A program made the translations under genes and the position numbers. A DNA stretch of 64,000 nt, taken from Streptomyces griseiscabiei. Lineage in GTDB: Bacteria; Actinomycetota; Actinomycetes; Streptomycetales; Streptomycetaceae. The notes under the pieces are model-generated. The model had not been told where the DNA came from, ran no database searches, and was given only the letters and a program-made list of their open reading frames with translations. Of this stretch, positions 18,649 through 27,499 are shown one piece after another; position 1 is the stretch's first letter, and each line of letters starts with the position of its first letter. The stretch covers positions 1,798,001 to 1,862,000 of the forward strand of contig NZ_JAGJBZ010000002.1 of NCBI RefSeq assembly GCF_020010925.1. Reading direction: 5' to 3'.

Positions 18649-19560
18649 ATGCGCGCCCTCGTCTCCCGTGCCCTACTGCTGTCGCCCCTGGTCTGCGGGG
18701 CACTGGTCCTCGGCCCGGTCGGCTCCGCCACCGCGGCCGTCGACGCGGGCCGCACCGCCTCGGACCGTGCCGCCACGAGGACGGCCGCGGTACCCGAACC
18801 CGATCTCGACGCCTTCTTCGACGCGTTGGACGCGGAGATCGACGCGCTCCTGGAGAAGGAGGAGGCCGAGGCGGACGCCATCGTCGACAAGGAGATCGCC
18901 GACGTGGAGGCGCTCCTCGCCCAGATCGAGCGCGACATGGACGAGTTGCTGGCGGACCTCGACGCCGGGACGGACGCGGCGACGGAGACGGAGACGGTCA
19001 CGGAGACCGTGACGGAGACGGTGACGGAGAGCGCCGCCGAGGCCGCCGCGCCCGGCACCGCGCTTCCCACCACCGACACGAACCTGCTGCTCAACCAGCT
19101 GGACCTGCTCGACCGCATGGACGAGAACAACGTACTCGCCCCACTGCTCGGCGAGTTGAGGACCATCGCCAAGTTGGACGGCGACCGGCTGGACGCGGAC
19201 GAGGCGGCCCGGCACATCGCGGCCGTGCGGGCCGCCAACGCCACCGTGCAGCAGCGGCTCCAGAAGCTGGAGTCGGCGGCCCCGGCCGGCAGCGACCGCG
19301 CCGCCGCCGCGGCCGACCCGGTCGCGGATCTGCTGGCCGCGCTCCAGGCCGCCGTGGACGCCCTGCTCAAGGCGCTGACCTCGCTCGACCTGGGCGCCGT
19401 ACTGGGCGCGGTGACGGGTCTGCTCGCCCCGGTCCTCGGAGTCGTCACCGGCCTGCTCCAGCCGGTCCTCGGCCTGGTCACCGGTCTGGTCGGCGGTCTC
19501 CTCGGGGGCCTGCTCGGCGGCCTGCCGGCGGTGACCCTGCCGGCACTCCCCGCGGCCTGA
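18649..19560 (+). CDS. Secreted coiled-coil protein with Thr/Glu repeats and Gly/Leu-rich tail (unknown)
   Basis: 303 residues from ATG 18649, with AAAGGA upstream. Residues 1-~30 are a signal peptide (hydrophobic core, ATAA cleavage region). Residues ~45-110 are a highly acidic alpha-helical stretch rich in Asp, Glu, Ala and Leu, likely a coiled coil. Residues ~110-126 repeat TETV units. A second helical region follows (~145-235), and the last ~65 residues repeat GLL/PVLG/VTGL/GGLLGG and are hydrophobic. No LPXTG anchor is present. I do not recognise a characterised family; the layout suggests a cell-surface or self-assembling protein. Confidence 0.75.
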   Translation: MRALVSRALLLSPLVCGALVLGPVGSATAAVDAGRTASDRAATRTAAVPEPDLDAFFDALDAEIDALLEKEEAEADAIVDKEIADVEALLAQIERDMDELLADLDAGTDAATETETVTETVTETVTESAAEAAAPGTALPTTDTNLLLNQLDLLDRMDENNVLAPLLGELRTIAKLDGDRLDADEAARHIAAVRAANATVQQRLQKLESAAPAGSDRAAAAADPVADLLAALQAAVDALLKALTSLDLGAVLGAVTGLLAPVLGVVTGLLQPVLGLVTGLVGGLLGGLLGGLPAVTLPALPAA

Positions 19561-19617
19561 CCGGGCCCGGCGCCCGCCCCGACACCTGGCCCCCGACAAC
19601 TGCCGCAGCACCCGCTC

Positions 19618-19642
19618 AGGCCCCGGCCCCCGGCCGGGGCCT
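19618..19642. terminator. Bidirectional hairpin between convergent genes
   Basis: AGGCCCCGG (19618-19626) pairs perfectly with CCGGGGCCT (19634-19642). It lies between the convergent secreted-protein gene and the arsR-type gene and could end both transcripts. Confidence 0.7.
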
Positions 19643-19670
19643 CAGCCGTCCCCCGACGGCGCGGCGGCCC

Positions 19671-20069
19671 TCAGTCCCCGTCCGGCGCGTCGCTGAGCCC
19701 CAGCCTCAGGTGCTCGACGTGGTAGACGGCCTGGTCCAGCAGCTCGGCGACATGGTGGTCGTGCAGCGCGTACACCACCGAACGGCCCTGTCGCTCGCCC
19801 ACGACCAGGCCGAGGTTGCGCAGCAGACGCAGCTGGTGGGAGCAGGCGGACTGCTCCATCCCGACCTCCGCGGCCAACTCGGTCGCCGGCAGCGGGCCTT
19901 CGCGGAGCCGGGCCAGGATCAGCAGCCGGGACGGCGTGGAGAGGGCCTGGAGGGTGGTGGCCACCTTGGCGACGTTCGCCGCGTCCAGGCGCACCCGGGG
20001 GGCGGCCTCCTGCGTGGCGTCCTGCGGTGCGGTGACGGCTCCATGACCCATGGCGGGTATCTTACTCAT
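19671..20069 (-). CDS. ArsR/SmtB-family metal-sensing repressor (CzrA-like site)
   Basis: About 132 residues from ATG 20069; ATGs at 20084 and 20051 are alternatives. The winged-helix core reads LSTPSRLLILARLREGP, then ACSHQLRLLRNLGLV. The last helix holds DHH followed ten residues later by HVEH, exactly the alpha-5 DxHx10HxxH pattern by which CzrA/SmtB sensors bind Zn2+ or Co2+ between subunits. It is divergent from a P1B-4 metal ATPase, and an 11-bp imperfect palindrome lies between them. It very likely represses that exporter until metal binds. Confidence 0.88.
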   Translation of the reverse strand: MSKIPAMGHGAVTAPQDATQEAAPRVRLDAANVAKVATTLQALSTPSRLLILARLREGPLPATELAAEVGMEQSACSHQLRLLRNLGLVVGERQGRSVVYALHDHHVAELLDQAVYHVEHLRLGLSDAPDGD

Positions 20070-20071
20070 CG

Positions 20072-20101
20072 CATATGAAGGCATGAATGAGTCTTCATGT
20101 G
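20072..20101. promoter_or_regulatory. Candidate ArsR-type operator
   Basis: An imperfect inverted repeat: CATATGAAGGC (20072-20082), eight-base spacer, GTCTTCATGTG (20091-20101), with two mismatches. Size, AT content and position between the divergent repressor and ATPase genes match ArsR/SmtB operators. Confidence 0.65.
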
Positions 20102-20120
20102 TTCCTGTATGGTGTGCCGC

Positions 20121-22103
20121 GTGTCCGCCACCCTTGCTCCGTCACCGGCCCGCCGTCCGTCCGCGCCGACGGCCCCCCGCCGCCGTACCCGCGTCCTCGC
20201 CCTGCCCGAGGCCCGCTGGGCGCTGATCTCGACCCTCGCCTTCCTGCTCGCGTTCCCCCTGGACCTGGCCGGCGCCTCCGCCTGGCTGTACGGCCCGCTC
20301 TACGCCCTCGCCTACGCGGCCGGCGGCTGGGAGCCCGCCCTCGAAGGGCTGCGGGCGCTGCGCGAGAAGAGCCTCGACGTCGATCTGCTGATGATCGTCG
20401 CGGCGCTGGGCGCGGCCTCGATCGGCCAGGTCCTCGACGGCGGGCTGCTGATCGTCATCTTCGCCGGCTCCGGCGCCCTGGAGGCCCTGGCCACCGCCCG
20501 CACCGCCGACTCCGTACGGGGCCTGCTCGACCTCGCGCCCACCACGGCCACCCGGCTGCCGGCGGACGGTTCCGCCGAGGAGACCGTGCCCACCGGCGAA
20601 CTCGCCGTCGGGGACCTGGTGCTGGTCCGCCCCGGTGAGCGCATCGGCGCCGACGGACAGGTCCTGGAGGGGGAGAGCGAGGCCGACCAGGCCACCATCA
20701 CCGGCGAACCGCTGCCCGTCCCCAAGGGCCCCGGCGACGAGGTCTTCGCGGGCACCCTCAACGGCACGGGCGCGCTGCGCGTCCGCGTCACCCGCGACCC
20801 CGCCGACTCCGTGATCGCCCGCATCGTGAGCCTCGTCGAGGAGGCCTCCCGCACCAAGGCACCGACCCAGCTGTTCATCGAGAAGGTCGAGCAGCGGTAC
20901 TCCGTCGGCGTCGTCGTCGCCACCCTCGCCGTCTTCGGCGTCCCCCTCGCCCTCGGCGAGGACCTCACGGCCGCGCTGCTCCGCGCGATGACCTTCATGA
21001 TCGTGGCCTCCCCCTGCGCGGTCGTCCTCGCCACCATGCCGCCGCTGCTCTCCGCCATCGCCAACGCCGGCCGCCACGGCGTCCTCGTGAAGTCCGCCGT
21101 CGCGATGGAGCGGCTGGGCGAGATCGACGTCGCCGCGCTCGACAAGACCGGCACACTCACCGAGGGAACCCCCGAGGTCACCGCCGTACGTCCGCTGCCG
21201 GGCTCCGGGCTCGACGAGGACGGGCTGCTGGCGCTGGCCGCTGCCGCCGAGTACCCGAGTGAGCATCCGCTGGCCCGCGCGGTGGTGGCCGCCGCCGGCG
21301 CCCGGGGGCTGCGGGTCGGCGCCGCCGAGGACTTCGTGGCCCTGCCCGGGCGGGGCGTACGGGCGACCGTCGAGGGGCGCGTGGTGACGGTGGGGCGGCC
21401 GGGGGAGCACGGGAGTGCCGTCGACGGGGTCGCGCTCTCCGACGGGGCGCCGCTTCTCGGCGAGGACGCCGCGCACGGGACCGTCGTGCTCGTCGAGCGG
21501 GACGGGAGCCCCGTCGGGACGCTGGCGCTGGCCGACCGTCCGCGTCACGACGCGCCCGCCGCGGTGGCGGCCCTCACCGCCGTGACCGGGACGTCACCCG
21601 TCCTGCTGACCGGGGACAACGCGTCGGCCGCCGCCCGGGTGGCGGCCGACACCGGGATCACCGAGGTCCGGGCCGGGCTGCTGCCCGAGGACAAGGTGGA
21701 GGCCGTACGGGAGCTGCAGGACGGCGGTCGGAAGGTGCTGTTCGTCGGGGACGGGGTCAACGACGCGCCCGCGCTCGCCGCCGCGCACTCGGGGGTGGCG
21801 ATGGGGCGCGCCGGGTCCGGTCTCGCCCTGGAGACGGCGGACGCGGTCGTGGTGCGGGACGAGCTGACGGCGATTCCGGCGGTGGTGCGGCTGTCACGGG
21901 CGGCCCGGCGGCTGGTGGTGCAGAACCTGGTGATCGCCGGGGTGTGCATCGCGGTGCTGGTGGTGTGGGACCTGGTGGGCCATCTGCCGTTGCCGCTCGG
22001 GGTGGCGGGGCACGAGGGGTCCACGGTGCTGGTCGGGCTGAACGGCCTGCGGCTGTTGCGGGAGGCGGCGTGGGGGAGTGCCGCGCGGGTCGGGAGCGAC
22101 TGA
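20121..22103 (+). CDS. P1B-4-type heavy-metal-exporting ATPase
   Basis: About 660 residues. GTG 20121 is preferred because earlier ATGs (20097, 20109) fall in or next to the putative operator; none has a strong ribosome site. No N-terminal metal-binding domain is seen. It has TGEP (actuator), a transmembrane SPC motif (VASPCAVV), DKTGTLTEG (phosphorylated Asp), SEHPLA (nucleotide His-Pro), GDGVNDAPAL and a final-helix HEGST. SPC plus HEG(S/G)T marks P1B-4 pumps, which export Co2+, Fe2+, Ni2+ or Zn2+, rather than CPC-type Cu/Zn pumps. The divergent CzrA-like repressor supports a Co/Zn/Ni detoxification role. Confidence 0.92.
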   Translation: MSATLAPSPARRPSAPTAPRRRTRVLALPEARWALISTLAFLLAFPLDLAGASAWLYGPLYALAYAAGGWEPALEGLRALREKSLDVDLLMIVAALGAASIGQVLDGGLLIVIFAGSGALEALATARTADSVRGLLDLAPTTATRLPADGSAEETVPTGELAVGDLVLVRPGERIGADGQVLEGESEADQATITGEPLPVPKGPGDEVFAGTLNGTGALRVRVTRDPADSVIARIVSLVEEASRTKAPTQLFIEKVEQRYSVGVVVATLAVFGVPLALGEDLTAALLRAMTFMIVASPCAVVLATMPPLLSAIANAGRHGVLVKSAVAMERLGEIDVAALDKTGTLTEGTPEVTAVRPLPGSGLDEDGLLALAAAAEYPSEHPLARAVVAAAGARGLRVGAAEDFVALPGRGVRATVEGRVVTVGRPGEHGSAVDGVALSDGAPLLGEDAAHGTVVLVERDGSPVGTLALADRPRHDAPAAVAALTAVTGTSPVLLTGDNASAAARVAADTGITEVRAGLLPEDKVEAVRELQDGGRKVLFVGDGVNDAPALAAAHSGVAMGRAGSGLALETADAVVVRDELTAIPAVVRLSRAARRLVVQNLVIAGVCIAVLVVWDLVGHLPLPLGVAGHEGSTVLVGLNGLRLLREAAWGSAARVGSD

Positions 22104-22168
22104 GGCGCCCTCACCACGATGTCGGATTCTCGCCAGCCCTCGCCCGTCCCGTCCCCGATGCTTGAGTC

Positions 22169-23665
22169 ATGCGGAACGGGATGTACAGGGACATGGAGCG
22201 GTGTGTGCGGGCCGTGCGGTCGAAGGACGCCCGGTTCGACGGGTGGTTCTTCACGGCCGTGGTGACCACCCGGATCTACTGCCGGCCCAGTTGCCCGGTG
22301 GTGCCGCCGAAGGTGGAGAACATGACGTTCTACCCGAGCGCGGCGGCCTGCCAGCAGGCCGGGTTCCGGGCCTGCAAGCGGTGCCGGCCGGACACGAGCC
22401 CCGGGTCGCCGGAGTGGGACCAGCGGGCGGACCTCGTGGCGCGGGCGATGCGGCTCATGGGCGACGGGGTGGTGGACCGGGAGGGCGTGCCGGGACTGGC
22501 GCGGCGGCTCGGCTACAGCACCCGGCAGATCGAACGGCAGCTGCTCGCCGAGCTGGGCGCGGGGCCGCTGGCGCTCGCCCGGGCGCAACGGGCGCAGACC
22601 GCGCGGCTGTTGATCGAGACGACCGCGCTGCCGATGGCGGAGATCGCCTTCGCCGCCGGGTTCGCCTCGATCCGGACGTTCAACGACACCGTGCGGGAGG
22701 TCTTCGCCCTGTCGCCGAGCGAGCTGCGCGAGCGGGCCACGCGGTCCGCCCGGCAGCGCTCCGACTCCCCCGGCACCTCAGGGGTGTTGAGCCTGCGGCT
22801 GCCGTTCCGGGCCCCGCTGAACCCCGACAACCTCTTCGGTCACCTCGCCGCGACGGCCGTACCCGGAGTGGAGGAGTGGCGCGCGGGTACCTACCGGCGC
22901 ACCCTCCGGCTGCCGTACGGCAGCGGCATCGTGGGTCTCACCCCGCGGCCCGACCACATCGCTTGCCGGCTCACCCTCGGCGATCTGCGGGACCTGCCGG
23001 TCGCCATCAGCCGCTGCCGCCGCATGCTCGACCTGGACGCCGACCCGGTCGCCGTCGACGAGCAGCTGCGCGCCGACCCCGTGCTCGCTCCGCTGGTGGA
23101 CAAGGCACCGGGGCGCCGGGTGCCGCGTACCGTCGACGAGGCCGAGTTCGCCGTACGGGCGGTGCTGGGCCAGCAGGTGTCCACGGCCGCCGCGCGGACG
23201 CACGCGGCCCGGCTGGTCGTCGCGCACGGCGAGCCCGTGGACGACCCCGAGGGCGGCCTCACCCATCTCTTCCCGTCCTCCGAGGCGCTGGCGGCCGTCG
23301 ACCCCGAGACCCTCGCGATGCCCCGCACCCGCCGGACCACCTTCACCACGCTGGTGCGGCAACTCGCCGACGGAGAGCTGCATCTGGGCGTCGACAGCGA
23401 CTGGGCGCGGACCCGGGAGCGGCTCCTCGCCCTGCCCGGCTTCGGCCCGTGGACCGTGGACGTCATCGCGATGCGCGCCCTCGGCGACCCCGACGCCTTC
23501 CTCCCCGGCGACCTCGGAGTCCGGCGCGCGGCACAGGAGTTGGGCCTGCCGTCGACCCCGGCCGCCCTCACGGCCCGCGCGGCGGCGTGGCGTCCCTGGC
23601 GGGCTTACGCGGTCCAGTATCTGTGGGCCACGGACACGCACCCGATCAACTTCCTTCCCTCCTGA
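22169..23665 (+). CDS. Ada-AlkA fusion: alkylation-responsive DNA-3-methyladenine glycosylase
   Basis: About 498 residues; ATGs at 22181 and 22193 are alternative starts. Residues ~5-80 form the Ada Zn domain, with YCRPSCP and ACKRC giving the four cysteines, the first of which accepts methyl from phosphotriesters. Residues ~90-195 form an AraC-type helix-turn-helix. Residues ~215-498 form an AlkA glycosylase with a helix-hairpin-helix (LPGFGPWTVD) and the catalytic Asp in FLPGDLGVRR. It thus combines sensing, regulation and excision of alkylated purines. The methylguanine methyltransferase gene follows 19 bases later, replacing the domain missing from this Ada. Confidence 0.92.
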   Translation: MRNGMYRDMERCVRAVRSKDARFDGWFFTAVVTTRIYCRPSCPVVPPKVENMTFYPSAAACQQAGFRACKRCRPDTSPGSPEWDQRADLVARAMRLMGDGVVDREGVPGLARRLGYSTRQIERQLLAELGAGPLALARAQRAQTARLLIETTALPMAEIAFAAGFASIRTFNDTVREVFALSPSELRERATRSARQRSDSPGTSGVLSLRLPFRAPLNPDNLFGHLAATAVPGVEEWRAGTYRRTLRLPYGSGIVGLTPRPDHIACRLTLGDLRDLPVAISRCRRMLDLDADPVAVDEQLRADPVLAPLVDKAPGRRVPRTVDEAEFAVRAVLGQQVSTAAARTHAARLVVAHGEPVDDPEGGLTHLFPSSEALAAVDPETLAMPRTRRTTFTTLVRQLADGELHLGVDSDWARTRERLLALPGFGPWTVDVIAMRALGDPDAFLPGDLGVRRAAQELGLPSTPAALTARAAAWRPWRAYAVQYLWATDTHPINFLPS

Positions 23666-23684
23666 ACCAGTTGAAGGACATGGC

Positions 23685-24176
23685 ATGAAGCACCACAAAG
23701 TCGTCGACAGTCCCTACGGCCCCCTCACCCTCGTCGCCGACGACGGCGTCCTGTGCGGGCTCTACATGACCGAACAGCGCCACCGCCCGCCGGAGGAGAG
23801 CTTCGGCGCACGCGACGACACGCTCTTCGACGAGACGGAGGAACAGCTGAAGGCCTATTTCGCGGGCGAGTTGACGGAGTTCACCGTCCGGCTGCGGCTG
23901 CACGGCACCCCGTTCCAGCGCACCGTCTGGGAACAGCTCGTCCGGATCCCCTACGGCGAGACCCGCTCGTACGGGGAACTCGCGGACGCGCTCGGCAACC
24001 CCAAGGCGTCCCGGGCGGTCGGCCTGGCCAACGGCAAGAACCCCGTCAGCATCATCGTCCCCTGCCACCGTGTGGTCGGCTCCGACGGCAGCCTCACCGG
24101 CTACGGCGGCGGGACGCAGCGCAAGCGGCGCCTGCTCGACTTCGAGCGCGGCGAAGGGGAGACCGCCCTCTTCTGA
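23685..24176 (+). CDS. ogt: Methylated-DNA--protein-cysteine methyltransferase
   Basis: 163 residues. The active-site IIVPCHRVVGSDGSLTGYGGG holds the acceptor Cys, and the helix-turn-helix region includes the RAVGLANGKNP Asn hinge with the Arg finger. The protein removes methyl from O6-methylguanine in a suicide reaction. It is 19 bases downstream of the Ada-AlkA gene and almost certainly co-transcribed. Its stop is only five bases from the 3' end of the convergent sirtuin gene, with no room for a separate terminator. Confidence 0.95.
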   Translation: MKHHKVVDSPYGPLTLVADDGVLCGLYMTEQRHRPPEESFGARDDTLFDETEEQLKAYFAGELTEFTVRLRLHGTPFQRTVWEQLVRIPYGETRSYGELADALGNPKASRAVGLANGKNPVSIIVPCHRVVGSDGSLTGYGGGTQRKRRLLDFERGEGETALF

Positions 24177-24181
24177 TCCCG

Positions 24182-24916
24182 TCAGCCGCTCCCGGCCCCG
24201 ATCCTCCGCAGCACCTCGGGCAGCGCCGTCCCGATCGGCTCCCGTACGACCTCGTCCGCCCGGTCGTCGTACGGGGTCGGCTCGGCGTTGACGATGATCA
24301 GACGGGCGCCGTGGTCGGCGGCGACACCGGCGAGGCCGGCGGCGGGCTGGACCTGGAGGCTGGAGCCCACGGCGACGAAGACCTGGCAGGCCTTGGTGAT
24401 CGCCACGGCCTGGCCCAGGACCACCGGGTCGAGCCGCTCGCCGAACATGACGGTGGCGGACTTCAGCACCCCGCCGCACTCCAGACAGGGCGGGTCGTCC
24501 TCCCCGGCCTCGACCCGGGCGAGGGCGTCCTCCATCGGCCCCCGGGCATGGCACGCCACGCACACCACGGAGCGTGCGCTGCCGTGGAGTTCGAGGACCT
24601 TGCGGGCCGGCATCCCGGCGAGCTGGTGCAGCCCGTCCACGTTCTGCGTGATCACCCGCACCGGCACCCCGGACCGCTCCAGCTCGGCCACCGCCCGGTG
24701 CGCCACGTTCGGCTCCGCCTTCAGCGTCCGGTTCTGCCGCCGCATCCGCCACGAACGGCGGCGGATCTCCGGATCACCCATGTAGTACGCGTACGTCACC
24801 AGCTTCTCCGCCTCCGGATCCCGCCGCCACAGCCCGTTCGGGCCTCGGTAGTCGGGGATGCCGGAGTCGGTGGAGATGCCCGCTCCACTGAGGATGGCGA
24901 CCAGCGGCTTGTCCAT
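24182..24916 (-). CDS. Sir2-family NAD-dependent protein deacylase
   Basis: 244 residues. GAGISTDSGIPDYRG (residues ~11-25) binds NAD; TQNVDGLHQ and the catalytic His in LELHGS follow. Two CxxC pairs (CVAC and CLEC) make the Zn site, and VGSSLQVQPAA completes the NAD pocket. Sirtuins deacylate lysines, for example on acyl-CoA synthetases, releasing O-acyl-ADP-ribose. That product is the substrate of the macro-domain protein at 17.9 kb. The gene is separated from the kinase gene by about 70 bases on the same strand. Confidence 0.93.
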   Translation of the reverse strand: MDKPLVAILSGAGISTDSGIPDYRGPNGLWRRDPEAEKLVTYAYYMGDPEIRRRSWRMRRQNRTLKAEPNVAHRAVAELERSGVPVRVITQNVDGLHQLAGMPARKVLELHGSARSVVCVACHARGPMEDALARVEAGEDDPPCLECGGVLKSATVMFGERLDPVVLGQAVAITKACQVFVAVGSSLQVQPAAGLAGVAADHGARLIIVNAEPTPYDDRADEVVREPIGTALPEVLRRIGAGSG

Positions 24917-24985
24917 GGGGCGAGGGTAGGTCGGCCGTCCGGCCGGGGCGAGTCGATATCGGGGGCCTCGTCGGCGGCGCTGGGG

Positions 24986-27499
24986 TCAGGGGGCCGGCAG
25001 ACCGTAGGTGCGGTCGTAGTGCTGGGCGACCAGGACGCCGCTGTGGTCGCAGGCGAGTTGCCAGTCGTTGACGCCGGTCTCCACGCCGTCGGTGAAGTTC
25101 CACAGAAGTCTGCCCTTGGCGGCGTCGATCGCGTAGATGCCGTTCTTGTTCTGGTAGGCGGGGACGTAGACACCGTCGGGGCCGGCGGTGACCGGCTGGT
25201 CGATGTTGAGACGGGGGGTGGGGCAGAACCAACGGCGGGCGCCGGTACCGGCGTTGAAGGCGTACACACCGGCCGGGTCGGTGCCGGTGACGTAGAGCGT
25301 GTTGCCGTAGCCGCCGAGGGAGGCGAACATGCCCCGCTCGGGCTTCACCCGCCAGCGGAGCTTGCCGGTGGAGAGGTTCAGGGCCTCCAGTTCCTCGCCG
25401 ATGGCGAACACCGTGCGGTTGAGGACGGCGAGGCCGGGCCGCAGGTCGTAGCCGACGGGGTGGCGCCACAGGACACCGGAGTTGTCGGTGCTCCGGGCGG
25501 TGATGTTGCGCAGACCGTCGGCGTAGACGAAGAACCCGGGGAGGATGATCGGCGCCAGCCGGATACCGACGTCCTCGGGGCTGATCGGGATGACCTCGGC
25601 GCGCCGGGCCGCGAGGTCGACGCCGAACACCGTGTCCGTGGACGTCGCGACGCCCTGTTCGTCGGACTCGCGCTGGAGCCTTACACCGATGACGGACACG
25701 GACCGGTCGGCGGTGGCGCCGAGCAGTGTGTCGAAGCGGAAGTCCGGCCCGAAGTCGATGGTGAAACGTTCCGTGCCGTCGACCGGGTCGATCCCGATCA
25801 CCGTCGCCCCCTCACCGAGCGCGATCGCGGCGTCGAAGGCCAGCACGGCCGGGGTGGGCGACTGGCTGATGCCCTTGTAGACCCACTTGGGCCGGGTGCC
25901 GTCCTTGAGGTCGAGGCAGAGCATGTCACCCGGGCGGGTCTTGAGCAGCGCGGTGCCGTTGGTGAAGACGGCGGGCGCCTGGAGCAGCGGGTCGCCGCGG
26001 TAGGTCCACAGGGGCTTGGGGGCCGGGCCCGCGGGTTCGGTGGACAGGGCGGCCGGATCCTTGCGCCCGCCGAGCACCAGGGCGGCGCCGATGGCCGCGG
26101 CCGTGGCGGAGCCCGCCGACGCGGTGAGGACCGTACGCCGGGAGGGACCCGGCCGCCGTGCGGCCCGGCGATGCCCGGTGGAGCCGGGGCGGTACGGCTC
26201 CGGCTCCTCGGGCGCGGAGTAGGGCTCCGCGGGGGAGCGGGACCCGGCTCCCGGCGGCTCGGCCGAGGCCGCGCCGGGCGGCCCCGCCTCGGCCGGACAG
26301 GCCCGCTGGTCCGGACGCCCGGAGCCGTCGTAGGGACGGTCGGACTCGCACACCTCCGGGGTCCCCGCGGCGGGGGACGCCCCGTCCCGCTCGAAGTCGT
26401 GGACGGCCCGGTCCTGCCGCCCGTCCAGCCCGGCCCGGTCCCGCTGCGGGGCGTAGACGGCCGGATCCCGCCCCGGAGCGTAGGAGGCACGTTCCTGCTG
26501 GGAGCCGTACACGGCCCGGTCCTGGTCCTGGGGGGACGCGCCCCGGCCGTACGGGTCCGGCGCGGGGCCGGGACCGGCGGAGGGGAACGCGGCCTCGGTG
26601 TACGGCGTGGTGTCCAGGGTCTTCACCGCCGCCGCGCGCAGGGCGATCGACGAGGTCACCGACGGAGGGAGCCAGCCGTCGCCCGTCAGCTGCTCCACGC
26701 CGCCGGGCGCGCAGGCCGCGGCCAGCTTGTCCGGGGTGATCCGCAGCCGGGGGTCCTTGGTGAGACAGAGGTTGATGATCTTGTCCAGCGGCTCCGGCAC
26801 ACCTGTGAGGTCGGGCGCGCTGTGCACGACCTGGTAGAGCAGCGTGGCCGCGGCGGTGCCGCTGAACGGCGCGTGTCCGGTGGCGGCGAAGGTGAGCACC
26901 GAGCCCAGGGAGAAGACGTCCCCCTCGGGGCCCAGCGGCTCGCCCGTGGCCTGCTCGGGGCACATGTACTCGAAGGAGCCGAAGAGGGCGCCGGAGCGGG
27001 TGAGGTCGTAGCCGTCGCTCGCCCGGACGATGCCGAAGTCGATGACGCGCGGGCCGTCGGCGGCGAGCAGCACGTTGGACGGCTTGAGGTCGCGGTGCAC
27101 CAGCCCGGCGGCCTGGACCGAGATCAGCGCCTCGGCGATGCCGGCGCCGAGCACGAGCACCGACTCCACCGGCAGCGGGCCGTGCGCGGCGACCGCCTCG
27201 GCCAGGGTGGGACCGGCGATGTAGTCGGTGGCCAGCCACGGGATGGGGCCCTCCGGGTCGGCGTCCACCACGGGCGCGGTGTATCTGCCGCCGACGGCTC
27301 CGGCGGCCTCCACCTCCCGGCGGAAGCGGATACGGAAGTTCTTGTCCCCCATCAGCTCGGGACGGATGGCCTTGACCGCGACGGTCCGCCCGTCCGGGGA
27401 GCGCGCCAGATAGACCCGCCCCATCCCTCCTGCGCCGAGCCGTGCCACGAGACGGTAGGGACCTAGCTCCTCGGGATCGTCTGAGCCCAGTGGTTCCAT
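24986..27499 (-). CDS. Membrane Ser/Thr protein kinase with PQQ-type beta-propeller
   Basis: 837 residues. The kinase domain covers ~15-275: glycine loop LGAGGMGRVY, ATP Lys43, HRDLKPSN with catalytic Asp137, DFG and the APE-region variant CPEQ. A Pro/Arg/Glu/Tyr-rich, probably disordered linker (~300-450) contains repeated DRAVY/DPAVY-like units. A single transmembrane segment lies near 455-478. The remaining ~360 residues form PQQ/pyrrolo-quinoline-type propeller blades (for example VVWR/LRWRVKPERG and GARRWF repeats), expected outside the cell. This is a PknD/AfsK-like sensor kinase architecture in Streptomyces. Ligand and targets are unknown. Confidence 0.92.
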   Translation of the reverse strand: MEPLGSDDPEELGPYRLVARLGAGGMGRVYLARSPDGRTVAVKAIRPELMGDKNFRIRFRREVEAAGAVGGRYTAPVVDADPEGPIPWLATDYIAGPTLAEAVAAHGPLPVESVLVLGAGIAEALISVQAAGLVHRDLKPSNVLLAADGPRVIDFGIVRASDGYDLTRSGALFGSFEYMCPEQATGEPLGPEGDVFSLGSVLTFAATGHAPFSGTAAATLLYQVVHSAPDLTGVPEPLDKIINLCLTKDPRLRITPDKLAAACAPGGVEQLTGDGWLPPSVTSSIALRAAAVKTLDTTPYTEAAFPSAGPGPAPDPYGRGASPQDQDRAVYGSQQERASYAPGRDPAVYAPQRDRAGLDGRQDRAVHDFERDGASPAAGTPEVCESDRPYDGSGRPDQRACPAEAGPPGAASAEPPGAGSRSPAEPYSAPEEPEPYRPGSTGHRRAARRPGPSRRTVLTASAGSATAAAIGAALVLGGRKDPAALSTEPAGPAPKPLWTYRGDPLLQAPAVFTNGTALLKTRPGDMLCLDLKDGTRPKWVYKGISQSPTPAVLAFDAAIALGEGATVIGIDPVDGTERFTIDFGPDFRFDTLLGATADRSVSVIGVRLQRESDEQGVATSTDTVFGVDLAARRAEVIPISPEDVGIRLAPIILPGFFVYADGLRNITARSTDNSGVLWRHPVGYDLRPGLAVLNRTVFAIGEELEALNLSTGKLRWRVKPERGMFASLGGYGNTLYVTGTDPAGVYAFNAGTGARRWFCPTPRLNIDQPVTAGPDGVYVPAYQNKNGIYAIDAAKGRLLWNFTDGVETGVNDWQLACDHSGVLVAQHYDRTYGLPAP

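Noticed and set aside
18973..19035. Tandem GACGGAGAC-like repeats as a CRISPR or minisatellite
   Set aside because: They lie inside a coding frame and encode Thr/Glu repeats; there are no spacers.
23753..27466. A 1237-codon plus-strand open frame
   Set aside because: It runs across ogt, the sirtuin and the kinase, mostly antisense. Its composition is Arg/Gly/His-rich as expected for a high-GC shadow frame, while the genes on the other frames have clear motifs.
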